Part shown: piece after piece, positions 19,059 through 27,844 of the stretch
Layout: each line of letters begins with the position of its first letter
Numbering within the stretch: the first letter of the stretch is position 1
Source of the DNA: RPQJ01 sp963732415
Lineage (GTDB): Bacteria > Pseudomonadota > Gammaproteobacteria > Steroidobacterales > Steroidobacteraceae
DNA length: 64,000 nucleotides
Direction of reading: 5' to 3'
Assembly: GCA_963732415.1 (NCBI GenBank)
Contig: CAVSZK010000009.1
Span: 62,001-126,000 of the forward strand
Translations under genes and position numbers: made by a program
Notes under the pieces: generated by a model
Seen by the model: the letters and a program-made list of their open reading frames with translations, nothing else
Database searches by the model: none
Told to the model about the DNA's origin: nothing

Positions 19059-20750
19059 ATGGAGACCAGGTCTGCCAATCCGCTGCGTCGATTCTGGGGC
19101 TGGGGCCTCGAGTCGGAGCAACTGCTCCCAGCGGAGCTCGCCATCCTTCGGGGCGTGCTGGCACGCCTCGGCATCACGGCGAGTGCGCTCCCTGCGCCTC
19201 CAGTTGCGGCAGACTTTTCGCTGCCTGCGCCGCGCGTTGCGCCGCCGCCAAGCCTCGCAGGTTCTTTCTCCGATACGCCGCACGACCGCCTGTCGCACGC
19301 CTACGGCAAGTCATTCGCAGACTCCGTGCGGATGTGGAACCGGGACGTCCCGAACCCGCCCGACTGGGTCGCATTTCCACCGGACGAGCAGGCCGTAACC
19401 GACATACTCGACTGGGCGAGCCGCGATAACGTTGCAGTCGTTCCCTACGGCGGCGGCTCCAGCGTGTGCGGCGGCGTCGAGCCGGCAGTCGGTGCGAGTT
19501 ACCGTGCGTCGGTCTCACTCGACCTCGAGCGATTGAACCGCGTGATCGAGGTGGACCGCACAAGCCGCTCCGCCCGCATCCAGGCAGGCATCCTGGGCCC
19601 GGACCTCGAGTACGGACTGCGTCCGCACGGGCTAACGCTGCGGCACTACCCGCAGAGCTTCCAGTTTTCAACGCTGGGCGGCTGGATCGTAACGCGTTCG
19701 GGTGGCCACTACGCGACGCTGCAGACACATATCGACGAGTTCGTGCAGTCGGTGCGCATGGTCACGCCCGCCGGCGTGATCGAGACTCGACGCCTGCCGG
19801 GCAGCGGCGCAGGGCCGGACCCGAACAGGCTCATCACAGGCTCGGAGGGCGTGCTCGGCATAGTGACCGAGGCCTGGATGCGCCTGCAGGACCGCCCGAA
19901 GTTCCGCGCGTCGGCCTCGGCGCGATTTGGCGGTTTCGAGGCCGCGGTGAATTGCGTGCGGGCGCTGTCGCAGTCGGGCCTGAACCCGACCAACTGCCGG
20001 TTGCTCGACTCCGCGGAAGTGGCGTGGACCGGCGTGGGCGACGGCCGCAGCCCGACGCTGGTGCTGGGTTTCGAGTCGGCGGACCACGAGCTGCGCGCCT
20101 GGATGCACCGCACGCTCGAGCTCGTACGGGACTTCGGCGGCGAATACGACGCGGCCGCGGTCGAGCGCTCGATGCAGGTGGCCAAGTCCGACGCGGACGG
20201 CGAGCATCGCAAGGGTGCTGCAGGCGCGTGGCGCGACGCGTTCATTCGCATGCCTTACTGGCGTGACCCGATGGTCGGCGCAGGAGCAATTCTCGACACC
20301 TTCGAGACCGCCGTTACCTGGGACCGGTTCGACGCCTTTTACCTCGGGGTTCGCGAGGACGTGGAATCCGCAATCCGGCGCGCCACGGGACGACCAGGAA
20401 GCGTGTCCTGCCGCTTCACGCACGTCTATCCGGACGGGCCTGCACCCTACTTCACTTATGCCGCACTGGGCAGTGAACGGGGCGACCTCGGCTCATCGCT
20501 CGCCGCATGGCGCGAGATCAAGCGCGCGTCAAACGATTCGGTCACGAGCCGCGGCGGAACGATCACGCACCACCATGCCGTCGGCCGCGATCACCGCAGC
20601 GGCTACGAGCGCGAGGTGCCACTGCTCTACCGCGACGCGCTGGCCGCAGCCAAGGCCCGGCTCGACCCACAGGGCATCCTGAATCCAGGCGTGCTGGTGG
20701 ATCCACTCGACCGGCCCGTCGGCATCACAGGGGCGCTCGCACCAAACTGA
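19059..20750 (+). CDS. FAD-binding oxidase, alkyldihydroxyacetonephosphate synthase-like
   Basis: A 563-residue protein of the VAO/PCMH FAD family. The FAD pyrophosphate loop VVPYGGGSSVCGG is in the first third, the covalent-type GWIVTRSGGHYATL block follows, and the C-terminal HHHAVGRDH motif matches the active-site histidines of alkyl-DHAP synthase (AGPS). AGPS exchanges the acyl chain of acyl-DHAP for a fatty alcohol, making an ether bond. Bacterial homologues vary in substrate, so the ether lipid role is a hypothesis. No signal peptide is visible. Confidence 0.83.
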   Translation: METRSANPLRRFWGWGLESEQLLPAELAILRGVLARLGITASALPAPPVAADFSLPAPRVAPPPSLAGSFSDTPHDRLSHAYGKSFADSVRMWNRDVPNPPDWVAFPPDEQAVTDILDWASRDNVAVVPYGGGSSVCGGVEPAVGASYRASVSLDLERLNRVIEVDRTSRSARIQAGILGPDLEYGLRPHGLTLRHYPQSFQFSTLGGWIVTRSGGHYATLQTHIDEFVQSVRMVTPAGVIETRRLPGSGAGPDPNRLITGSEGVLGIVTEAWMRLQDRPKFRASASARFGGFEAAVNCVRALSQSGLNPTNCRLLDSAEVAWTGVGDGRSPTLVLGFESADHELRAWMHRTLELVRDFGGEYDAAAVERSMQVAKSDADGEHRKGAAGAWRDAFIRMPYWRDPMVGAGAILDTFETAVTWDRFDAFYLGVREDVESAIRRATGRPGSVSCRFTHVYPDGPAPYFTYAALGSERGDLGSSLAAWREIKRASNDSVTSRGGTITHHHAVGRDHRSGYEREVPLLYRDALAAAKARLDPQGILNPGVLVDPLDRPVGITGALAPN

Positions 20751-20812
20751 TTGTGGGACCGCCGCCCGGCAGTACACTTGCCCGTTCGCGATTTGATCCG
20801 GGGTATCGACAA

Positions 20813-23800
20813 ATGCAGAAGCTCATCCGCCGGGGCATCGCCCGGGCCGCACTGGTCCTCGCCTGCTACGCGAGCGTTGCCGCTGCGGCAACCGACGTAA
20901 GTTCCGGGCTGGAATGGCGACTGGTCGGGCCGCACCGCGCTGGCTGGGCCACGGCGGCCGCGGGCGCCGGCGGCCATTCCGAGACGTTCTACCTCGGCGC
21001 AGCCGGCGGCGGCGTGTGGAAGTCCGAGGATGCGGGCGACACCTGGAAAGCGGTGTTCGACGGCGTGGGCTCCGCGTCGGTCGGCGCGCTTACGGTGGCT
21101 CCGTCGAATGCGGACGTGATCTATGTCGGCATGGGGCAGGTCACCAGCCGTTACGACATCGCCGCGGGTGACGGCGTTTATCGCTCCGACGATGCGGGCA
21201 AGACCTGGCGACACCTGGGGCTTGCCTCAAGCCGCCACATAGGCGCACTCAAGGTGCACCCGGGCAACCCCGACATTGCCTGGGTGGCGGCGCTCGGATC
21301 CGTCTACGGTCCAGGCGGCGAACGCGGCGTGTACCGCACCTCAGACGGCGGCAAGTCATGGCAGCGGACGCTGTTCGTCAACGAGGACACGGGCGCGGTG
21401 GACATCGCGTTGGACCCTTCCGACCCGCAGGTCCTGTACGCCGCCACCTGGCAGGTTCGCTACCGGCCCTGGCTCGCGTACTTCACGCCGGACGTCGGAC
21501 CCGGCAGCGCGCTCTACAAGTCCAGCGACGGCGGCCTGACCTGGGCGCGCATCGAAGGCGGCGGCTGGCCCAGCAGCTCGCTCGGGCGCATCGGCCTCGC
21601 TGCGAGCCCGCGCGCGCAGGGAACGCGTGTATGGGCGGTCGTAGACGCGAAATCGGGCGGCGGCCTCTATCGCTCCGACGATGCTGGCGCCACGTGGGTC
21701 CACGCAAACGACGACCCGGAGCTCGTGAACTCCTATTTCGCACAGCTCACCGCCGTGCCCGGCGAGCCGGACGTCGTCTACGCGATGGGCCGCAGCATTC
21801 ACCGCTGCACCGAGGGCGGCACGAAGTGCGAGATCGTCAAAGGCGCCCCGGGCGGCGACGACTATCACTTCCTCTGGATCGACCCGCAGCGACCCGAACG
21901 AATGATCACCGGCGCAGACCAGGGCGCCGCGCTGACGCTGAACGGCGGGCGGACCTGGACCGACTGGTACAACCAGCCGACCGGCCAGTTCTACAAGCTT
22001 TCGACGGACAATTCGTTCCCGTACCGCATCTATGCCGGGCAGCAGGACAATGGCACGGTGCGCATCGCGAGCCGCAGCGACTACGGGTCGATCAGCTACC
22101 GCGACTGGGAGTCGGTCGGCGCCGATGAGCGCGACTACGAGATCCCGGATCCACGTGACCCTGACATCGTGTACGGCTCGGGGCTCGGCGGGCGCCTGTC
22201 GCGCTGGAATGCGCGGAACGGCGAAGTGCAGAACGTGTCGCCCTGGCCCATCTCGAGCTACGGACAGCGCCCGACTGATTTCCAGCAGCGCTACTCGTGG
22301 ATCACGCCGATTGCCATTTCACAGATCGGCCCGTATCCGCTCTATTTCGGCTCGCAACGCCTCTGGCGTTCGACCGACCAGGGCATGAACTGGGAAGCAC
22401 TCGGTCCCGACCTGTCGGCGGTCAATCCTGCGGCACGGGACTGCGAAGGCGACCTCAATCCGTCGCAGGCGCGCGCCTGCGGTTATGGCGTGATCTGGAG
22501 CATCGGCCTTTCTCCGCGCGACAACTCGGAGATCTGGGTCGGCACCGACGACGGCCTGGTGCGCCTGACGCGAGACGGCGGCAGTTCCTGGGCGGACGTG
22601 ACGCCGAAGGGATTGCCCGCCTGGGCCAAGATTTCGACGGTGGAACCCTCGCCAACCACGCCGGGCACGGCGTACATCGCGGTGGACAATCACCGACAGG
22701 ACGACTTCCGGCCATACGCCTACCGCACGCGCGACTATGGCAAGACGTGGACGCAGGTGAACCGGGGCCTGCCGATCGATCACTTCGTCGGCGTGGTTCG
22801 CGCCGACACGGCTCGAGCCGGGCTGATCTACGCTGGCACGGAGACGGGAGTATTCGTGTCCGTTGACGATGGCGATCAGTGGCAAACTTTGCAACGCAAC
22901 CTTCCGGTCGCCTGGGTGCGTGATATCGCCGTTCACGGTAACGACCTGATTGTTGCGACACAGGGCCGGGCGATCTGGGTACTGGACGATCTCTCACCGT
23001 TGCGACAGCACGATGCGGTCGTCGGCGGTTCGACTGAGCACCTGTTCAATCCCGCCACCGCGATGCGCCTGCGCAAGAACCAGAACAGGGACACGCCGCT
23101 GCCGAAGGAAACCCCTGCGGGCCGCAATCCTCCCACCGGCGCGGTCATCGACTACTGGCTCGCGAAACCTGCCAGCAGGGTCGAACTCGAGATCCGCGAT
23201 GCTGCCGGCGCGGTCGTGCGGACGTATTCCAGTGACGACTCGCCGCCGCCGGTCGAGGTCGAGCGCTATTTCAGTGACGACTGGGTCGTTCAAGCCGGCT
23301 CGCCCGCAACCGGCGCCGGCATGCACCGTTTCACGTGGGACCTGCGTTACCCGCGGCCCCGCAGCACCGAGTACGAATACTCGCTCTCCACTGCCTACGG
23401 CATGGGCGTGCCTATCGTGCCGCAGGGACCCGTGGTTGCACCGGGGGAGTATCACGTGGTGCTGCGCGTCGATGGACGTGAACAGTCGGCGCCGTTCACG
23501 GTCGTGATGGACCCGCGCGTGCCGGTCGACGCATCGGCCCTGTCTGCTACGCTGGCGCTGTCGCGCGAAATTCAGGCGCTGCTCGAAAAGCACTATGCCG
23601 GGGCAGCCGAGGTCGATTACGTCGGCAAGGCCGCCGACGGCCTGCGCAAGACACAGCCTGGCAATACGCAGGCTGTCCAGGCCCTCGAGGCCTTCGACAG
23701 CAATCTCGCGCCGCTCAGGACCGGCGACGGCGACCGTGCCGACGACCTGAACCTGAAGGCCATCGGTGGCGTACTGCGCTCTACCGCCACCGACCTGGAG

Positions 23801-24016
23801 TCCACCGATCGGGCGCCCACCGAGCCACAACGTCGCGTGGTCACGGAAACGGCCGGCCGGCTGGATCGTGCGCTCGCCTCCTGGGAAAAGCTGCGCGAAA
23901 GCGAACTGCCGCGCCTGAACGCCGAACTGGTTTCGGCTGGAATCGAACCCATCGAGATTCCGCCGCTCGACAAGATCAGGTTGAGCGGACCAAGCGCGTC
24001 GCGCGAGATGCCCTGA
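20813..24016 (+). CDS. Secreted BNR/VPS10-type beta-propeller protein
   Basis: A 1067-residue protein with a signal peptide (RRGIARAALVLACYASVAAAA). About ten Asp-box/BNR repeats of the S-D-x-G-x-T-W type lie between residues 60 and 700 (SEDAGDTW, SDDAGKTW, TSDGGKSW, SSDGGLTW and so on), which fold as one or two beta propellers. The C-terminal part has a beta-sandwich and a helical tail. Homologues are called sialidase-like or VPS10 domain proteins; no sialidase catalytic set can be seen, so binding is more likely than hydrolysis. The frame is open about 300 nt further upstream, but only inside the oxidase gene, so ATG 20813 was chosen. Confidence 0.85.
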   Translation: MQKLIRRGIARAALVLACYASVAAAATDVSSGLEWRLVGPHRAGWATAAAGAGGHSETFYLGAAGGGVWKSEDAGDTWKAVFDGVGSASVGALTVAPSNADVIYVGMGQVTSRYDIAAGDGVYRSDDAGKTWRHLGLASSRHIGALKVHPGNPDIAWVAALGSVYGPGGERGVYRTSDGGKSWQRTLFVNEDTGAVDIALDPSDPQVLYAATWQVRYRPWLAYFTPDVGPGSALYKSSDGGLTWARIEGGGWPSSSLGRIGLAASPRAQGTRVWAVVDAKSGGGLYRSDDAGATWVHANDDPELVNSYFAQLTAVPGEPDVVYAMGRSIHRCTEGGTKCEIVKGAPGGDDYHFLWIDPQRPERMITGADQGAALTLNGGRTWTDWYNQPTGQFYKLSTDNSFPYRIYAGQQDNGTVRIASRSDYGSISYRDWESVGADERDYEIPDPRDPDIVYGSGLGGRLSRWNARNGEVQNVSPWPISSYGQRPTDFQQRYSWITPIAISQIGPYPLYFGSQRLWRSTDQGMNWEALGPDLSAVNPAARDCEGDLNPSQARACGYGVIWSIGLSPRDNSEIWVGTDDGLVRLTRDGGSSWADVTPKGLPAWAKISTVEPSPTTPGTAYIAVDNHRQDDFRPYAYRTRDYGKTWTQVNRGLPIDHFVGVVRADTARAGLIYAGTETGVFVSVDDGDQWQTLQRNLPVAWVRDIAVHGNDLIVATQGRAIWVLDDLSPLRQHDAVVGGSTEHLFNPATAMRLRKNQNRDTPLPKETPAGRNPPTGAVIDYWLAKPASRVELEIRDAAGAVVRTYSSDDSPPPVEVERYFSDDWVVQAGSPATGAGMHRFTWDLRYPRPRSTEYEYSLSTAYGMGVPIVPQGPVVAPGEYHVVLRVDGREQSAPFTVVMDPRVPVDASALSATLALSREIQALLEKHYAGAAEVDYVGKAADGLRKTQPGNTQAVQALEAFDSNLAPLRTGDGDRADDLNLKAIGGVLRSTATDLESTDRAPTEPQRRVVTETAGRLDRALASWEKLRESELPRLNAELVSAGIEPIEIPPLDKIRLSGPSASREMP

Positions 24017-24025
24017 TCGCCATAC

Positions 24026-24985
24026 CTACGCCGGGCGCATCCAGGGCAGCGCGTCGAGATCCACGTTGCCGCCAGTCAGGATCACGCCGACACGTTTGCC
24101 GGCAAGTGGCATGCGCCCGCTCAGCATCGCGGCCACTGGCACCGCACACGACGGCTCGATGACGATCTTCATGACCTCCCAGACGAGACGCATCGCCGCG
24201 ATGATCTCGTCCTCGGAGACTGTAGTGATGCCCCGGACCTGCAGTCGCATGACCTCGAACGGTCGCTCGCCGAGCGACGCGCGAAGGCCATCGGCAATCG
24301 TGGTCGTGCCGGCGAGCGCCTGGCGCTCACCCGCGATGAATGAGCGATACGCGTCGTCCGCCGCGGCGGGCTCGGCGCCGTGGACCTCAATACCGAGTCC
24401 GGCGCCCACGATCGCGGTACCAGCCAGCAGCCCGCCGCCGCCGACCGGCACCACGATCGCGTCCAGTCCGGGAACCTGCTCGACCAGCTCCAGCGCGGCG
24501 GTCCCCTGGCCGGTGATCACCTGCCAGTCGTCGTAGGGATGCACCAACGTGGCACCGGTGCGCTGCTGTATTTCCGCGCAGCACGCTTCCCGCGCCGCGA
24601 GTGTTGGCTCGCAGAACTCGATCGTCCCGCCCAGGCGCTCCACCGAGGCGACCTTCGACCTGGGCGCGTTGCGGGGCATCGCGATGTAGGCATGTGTGCC
24701 GGCATTGCGGGCCGCGAGCGCAAGTGCCGCCCCGTGATTGCCGGAGGAGTGGGTGACGACGCCGCGCGACAGCACGCTCGCGGGCAGCGAAAGCACCGCA
24801 TTGTGGGCGCCACGCGCCTTGAAGGCGCCAATGCGCTGGAAGTTCTCGCACTTGAAATAGATGGCTGCGCCGGCCCGCGCGTCGAGCGTGCGGCTGGTCA
24901 TGACCGGGGTACGAACCACGAACGGCGCAATGCGAACCGCCGCCTCGCGTACGTCCGTGAGTCCGGGAATGTGCTCGTTCATCAC
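24026..24985 (-). CDS. PLP-dependent threonine/serine dehydratase-like enzyme
   Basis: A 319-residue fold-type II PLP enzyme. The Schiff base lysine is Lys56 in GAFKARGA, the substrate loop is SSGNHGAALA, and the phosphate loop is VGGGGLLAG. Its size equals catabolic threonine dehydratase or serine racemase, with no regulatory domain. Its start overlaps the stop of the upstream class II aldolase gene as ATGA, making it the last gene of the MTA salvage operon. No PLP dehydratase is known in that pathway, so the true substrate is open; deamination of threonine, serine or a related hydroxy amino acid is the default expectation. Confidence 0.85.
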   Translation of the reverse strand: MMNEHIPGLTDVREAAVRIAPFVVRTPVMTSRTLDARAGAAIYFKCENFQRIGAFKARGAHNAVLSLPASVLSRGVVTHSSGNHGAALALAARNAGTHAYIAMPRNAPRSKVASVERLGGTIEFCEPTLAAREACCAEIQQRTGATLVHPYDDWQVITGQGTAALELVEQVPGLDAIVVPVGGGGLLAGTAIVGAGLGIEVHGAEPAAADDAYRSFIAGERQALAGTTTIADGLRASLGERPFEVMRLQVRGITTVSEDEIIAAMRLVWEVMKIVIEPSCAVPVAAMLSGRMPLAGKRVGVILTGGNVDLDALPWMRPA

Positions 24986-25638
24986 GGCCCTGGCGTGATT
25001 CGCCCGTAGTCAGCGAACTTCTCGATCACCCTCGCGAGCTCAGCCTCGTCCAGCACGTTTGGCTCCAGGCCCGCTGCACGCAGTGAAAGATACTGCCCGG
25101 CGAGGTTCTCGACCTCGACTGCGACGGCCTGCGCAGCCGCGAGCGATGGCCCCACCGCCACGACGCCGTGATTCGCGAGCAGGACCGCTCGCCTGCCCTC
25201 GAGTCCCGCGATCGCGTTAGCCGCGAGGTCCGCCGACCCGAAGGTTGCGTAGGGCGCACAGCGAATCGCACCACCGGCGAGCGCGATCATGTAGTGGAAG
25301 ACCGGGATGTCGAGCCCCGCACATGCCAGCGCGGTCGCGTTCGGGCTGTGCGTGTGCACGATCGCAGATACATCGGGACGACAGGCATAGATCGCAGCGT
25401 GCATCCGCCACTCCGACGATGGGCGCAGCCCTCCCTTGGCGGGCGTGCCGCTGTCATCGAACTTGACGATCTGCTCTGGCTCCAGCGTTCGATAGGGAAC
25501 GCCTGAAGGCGTAATGATGAAGCCGCCGTGTGTCCGGCAAGACAGGTTGCCGGACTTGTTCGGCATCAGTCCGGCCGTATCGAGTTCGCGTGCCACCGCG
25601 ACGATCTGCGCGCGCGGGTCCAGCTTCTTTCGCGTCAT
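24982..25638 (-). CDS. Class II aldolase (probable 5-methylthioribulose-1-phosphate aldolase)
   Basis: A 218-residue FucA/AraD-type zinc aldolase. The expected active-site set is present: Glu76 (SSEWRMH), His95 and His97 (VHTHSPN) and His157 (ANHGVV). Directly downstream of mtnA with an ATGA overlap, so its substrate is likely the MtnA product 5-methylthioribulose 1-phosphate. Two family activities fit: dehydratase (MtnB, methionine salvage) or aldolase (Ald2, DHAP shunt, giving DHAP and methylthioacetaldehyde). The absence of mtnC and mtnD nearby and the FucA-like length favour the aldolase, but this is inference. Confidence 0.8.
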   Translation of the reverse strand: MTRKKLDPRAQIVAVARELDTAGLMPNKSGNLSCRTHGGFIITPSGVPYRTLEPEQIVKFDDSGTPAKGGLRPSSEWRMHAAIYACRPDVSAIVHTHSPNATALACAGLDIPVFHYMIALAGGAIRCAPYATFGSADLAANAIAGLEGRRAVLLANHGVVAVGPSLAAAQAVAVEVENLAGQYLSLRAAGLEPNVLDEAELARVIEKFADYGRITPGP

Positions 25639-26738
25639 GCCGCAGCCCCGGATCGCTCGGGATACATTGAAAGCAGGCCCTCCACCGTCGCGCTCGCGAC
25701 ACCGCGCTCCGTGATGATCCCGGTGACCAGCCGCGCCGGCGTGACGTCGAAGCCCGGGTTCGACACCGGGCTGCCCGGGTTCACGACCTCGACATCGACC
25801 AGTTGCCCGTCATCCGCACGGCCTCGAATGTGAGTTACCTCGCGTGCGGAGCGCTGCTCGATCGGCACCTCGGTCAATCCGTCCGTGATGCCCCAGTCAA
25901 TCGTCGAGGACGGCAGCGCCGCATAGAACGGCACTGCATTGTCACGCGCAGCCAGCGCTTTCAGGTACGTGCCGATCTTGTTCGCGACGTCGCCGGCGCG
26001 GGTCGTGCGGTCGCTGCCGACGATGCATACATCGACCCTGCCCTGCTGCATCAGGTGCCCGCCGGCATTGTCGACGATGACCTCGTGCGAGATACCGTGG
26101 GCACCCAGCTCGAATGCGGTCAGTGAGGCGCCCTGGTTTCGAGGACGTGTCTCGTCTACCAGCACGTGCACGGCGATGCCTGACTCGTGCGCGGCGTACA
26201 CCGGCGCGAGCGCCGTACCCCAGTCCACGCAGGCCAGCCACCCGGCGTTGCAGTGCGTAAGTATGCTCACGGGACGCCCATCACCGCCGGCGCTCAGCCG
26301 TTCGATTATTGCCGCACCGTGACGGCCGATATCGGCGCAGGCGGTGACGTCCTCCTCCGCGATCCGGCCGGCCTCCGCATAGGCGCGCTCCACCCGCTGC
26401 GACGGCGGCTCCCTGCGGAGCACGTCGCTCATGCGGGCCAGCGCCCAGCGCAGGTTGACCGCTGTCGGGCGCGTGCCCTGGAGCTGTTCGAGCGCGGAAT
26501 CCAGTCCTACATCCGAGGCGCTTTCACGCATCGCCAGTGCCACGCCGTAAGCCGCAGTGACGCCGATCAACGGAGCGCCGCGAACGATCATGTCGCGAAT
26601 CGCGCGGGCGGCGTCATCGGTCGTGCGCAGGTGGCAGACCTCGAGCACAAACGGCAGTCGCGTCTGGTCGATCACGTCGACGGTCCAGCCGTCGTCGCCG
26701 ACAAAGATGCTGCGCCAGGGCTCGCCACGGATCCGCAT
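25635..26738 (-). CDS. mtnA: S-methyl-5-thioribose-1-phosphate isomerase
   Basis: The enzyme converts 5-methylthioribose 1-phosphate to 5-methylthioribulose 1-phosphate. Family marks are RGAPLIGVTAAYG in the N-terminal domain, the catalytic Cys in THCNAGWLA and the catalytic Asp region VGSDRTTRAGDVANKIGT. With 367 residues it is full length. A GTG immediately before the chosen ATG (at 26741) is an alternative start. It lies 42 nt downstream of mtnP and overlaps the aldolase gene by 4 nt. Confidence 0.94.
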   Translation of the reverse strand: MRIRGEPWRSIFVGDDGWTVDVIDQTRLPFVLEVCHLRTTDDAARAIRDMIVRGAPLIGVTAAYGVALAMRESASDVGLDSALEQLQGTRPTAVNLRWALARMSDVLRREPPSQRVERAYAEAGRIAEEDVTACADIGRHGAAIIERLSAGGDGRPVSILTHCNAGWLACVDWGTALAPVYAAHESGIAVHVLVDETRPRNQGASLTAFELGAHGISHEVIVDNAGGHLMQQGRVDVCIVGSDRTTRAGDVANKIGTYLKALAARDNAVPFYAALPSSTIDWGITDGLTEVPIEQRSAREVTHIRGRADDGQLVDVEVVNPGSPVSNPGFDVTPARLVTGIITERGVASATVEGLLSMYPERSGAAA

Positions 26739-26780
26739 CACGTGCCCCGGGGCGAGGATTTTCTGAAGGCAATCATCGCC

Positions 26781-27659
26781 TCATACCATCCCGAGCACGC
26801 GTCCGGCCACCGCGTCGAGCTTCGCCACCAGCGCGGGATCGCGGAACTCAGGCTGCGTGAGGATCGCGCCATCGAGCGAACGGTCAGAGCCCACGGGGCA
26901 AACCGGATGATCGGCTGGAAAATCGCTTGCCAGCCTCGCGAACAATCGCTGCGCCTTGCCGCGATTCTCGTCCATTACCTTCAGCAGGGTCGCGACTTCG
27001 ACGGAGTCGTGAGTCGGGTGCCAGCAGTCGTAGTCGGTAACCATGCAGACGACTGCATAGGTGATCTCCGCCTCGCGCGCCAGTTTCGCCTCTGGCATGG
27101 AGGTCATGTGGATCACGTCGTAGCCCGCGGCGCGGTAGGCCTGCGACTCTGCGAGCGTCGAGAACTGCGGCCCCTCCATGCAGACGGCCGTGCCGCCGCG
27201 CCGGTACGGGATGCCTTCTGCATCGGCCGCGCGCGCCACCAGGTCCCGCAGCGCCGGTCCGATCGGGTGCGCGAACGGCACGTGCGCGACGCAGCCTGCG
27301 CCGAAGAACGAACTCACCCGCCGAACCGTGCGATCCACGAAATTGTCGACCAGCACGAACGTGCCCGGGCTCAGCTGCTCGCGGAACGAACCGCAGGCCG
27401 AGAACGAGACCAGGTCCGTGACCCCCACTCGCTTCATGGCGTCGACGTTGGCACGATAGTTGATGTCGGACGGCGAATGACGATGGCCGCGACCGTGCCG
27501 GGGAAGAAACACGACCTCGGTCGATCCGACGCACCCGAATCGCAACGCGTCCGACGGCTCGCCCCAGGGCGTCGCGATACGCCGCTCTTCGAGGTCCTTG
27601 AGACCGGGAAGGTCGTAGATTCCCGAGCCGCCGATGATCCCGAGCACTGCCTTGGTCAT
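26781..27659 (-). CDS. mtnP: S-methyl-5'-thioadenosine phosphorylase
   Basis: A 292-residue purine nucleoside phosphorylase-like enzyme, family 2. It has GGSGIYDLPGL at residues 9-19, the phosphate-binding block PRHGRGHRHSPSDINYRAN, and the substrate block GPQFSTLAES. It phosphorolyses MTA, a by-product of polyamine and other SAM-consuming reactions, to adenine and 5-methylthioribose 1-phosphate, which feeds mtnA. It is the first gene of the operon; the promoter must lie between 27660 and 27845 together with two REP-like palindromes. Confidence 0.93.
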   Translation of the reverse strand: MTKAVLGIIGGSGIYDLPGLKDLEERRIATPWGEPSDALRFGCVGSTEVVFLPRHGRGHRHSPSDINYRANVDAMKRVGVTDLVSFSACGSFREQLSPGTFVLVDNFVDRTVRRVSSFFGAGCVAHVPFAHPIGPALRDLVARAADAEGIPYRRGGTAVCMEGPQFSTLAESQAYRAAGYDVIHMTSMPEAKLAREAEITYAVVCMVTDYDCWHPTHDSVEVATLLKVMDENRGKAQRLFARLASDFPADHPVCPVGSDRSLDGAILTQPEFRDPALVAKLDAVAGRVLGMV

Positions 27660-27720
27660 GGCACCAATCCGCCTGGGTGGATGGACAGTTTACCGGGGAC
27701 CCAGCCGCGCGCGAGCCGGA

Positions 27721-27743
27721 AAATCGGTGCCAGGCACCGAATT
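27721..27743. repeat. REP-like palindrome, copy 3
   Basis: Core TCGGTGCC-A-GGCACCGA with one outer mismatch. It lies between the divergent mtnP and HMG-CoA reductase genes, 4 nt from copy 4, so the two form a tandem pair like a BIME. Confidence 0.7.
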
Positions 27744-27747
27744 ACCG

Positions 27748-27773
27748 AAAATAGGTGCCAGGCACCTGTTTTT
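27748..27773. repeat. REP-like palindrome, copy 4
   Basis: Arms AAAATAGGTGCC and GGCACCTGTTTT around one A (one mismatch, which would be a G-U pair in RNA), followed by further T residues. On the + strand it resembles an intrinsic terminator, but it lies upstream of the HMG-CoA reductase start, where no + strand transcript is expected to end. Confidence 0.7.
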
Positions 27774-27844
27774 CTCTGCCGACGCGTGGGCTGACATAAT
27801 TGCCCGTGACCTGCCGAAATCGGCGACAGCAAGCCGGAGGTTTC

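Noticed and set aside
16371..19298. Very long antisense open frame (about 975 codons) opposite the reductase and S10 peptidase genes
   Set aside because: It lies entirely opposite strong + strand genes with clear family motifs and has low-complexity Arg/His-rich sequence, as expected for a shadow in high-GC DNA.
27748..27773. Palindrome with T-run considered as a classic transcription terminator
   Set aside because: It lies upstream of a + strand gene and between divergent genes; the same core occurs elsewhere without a T-run, so a repeat family explains it better.
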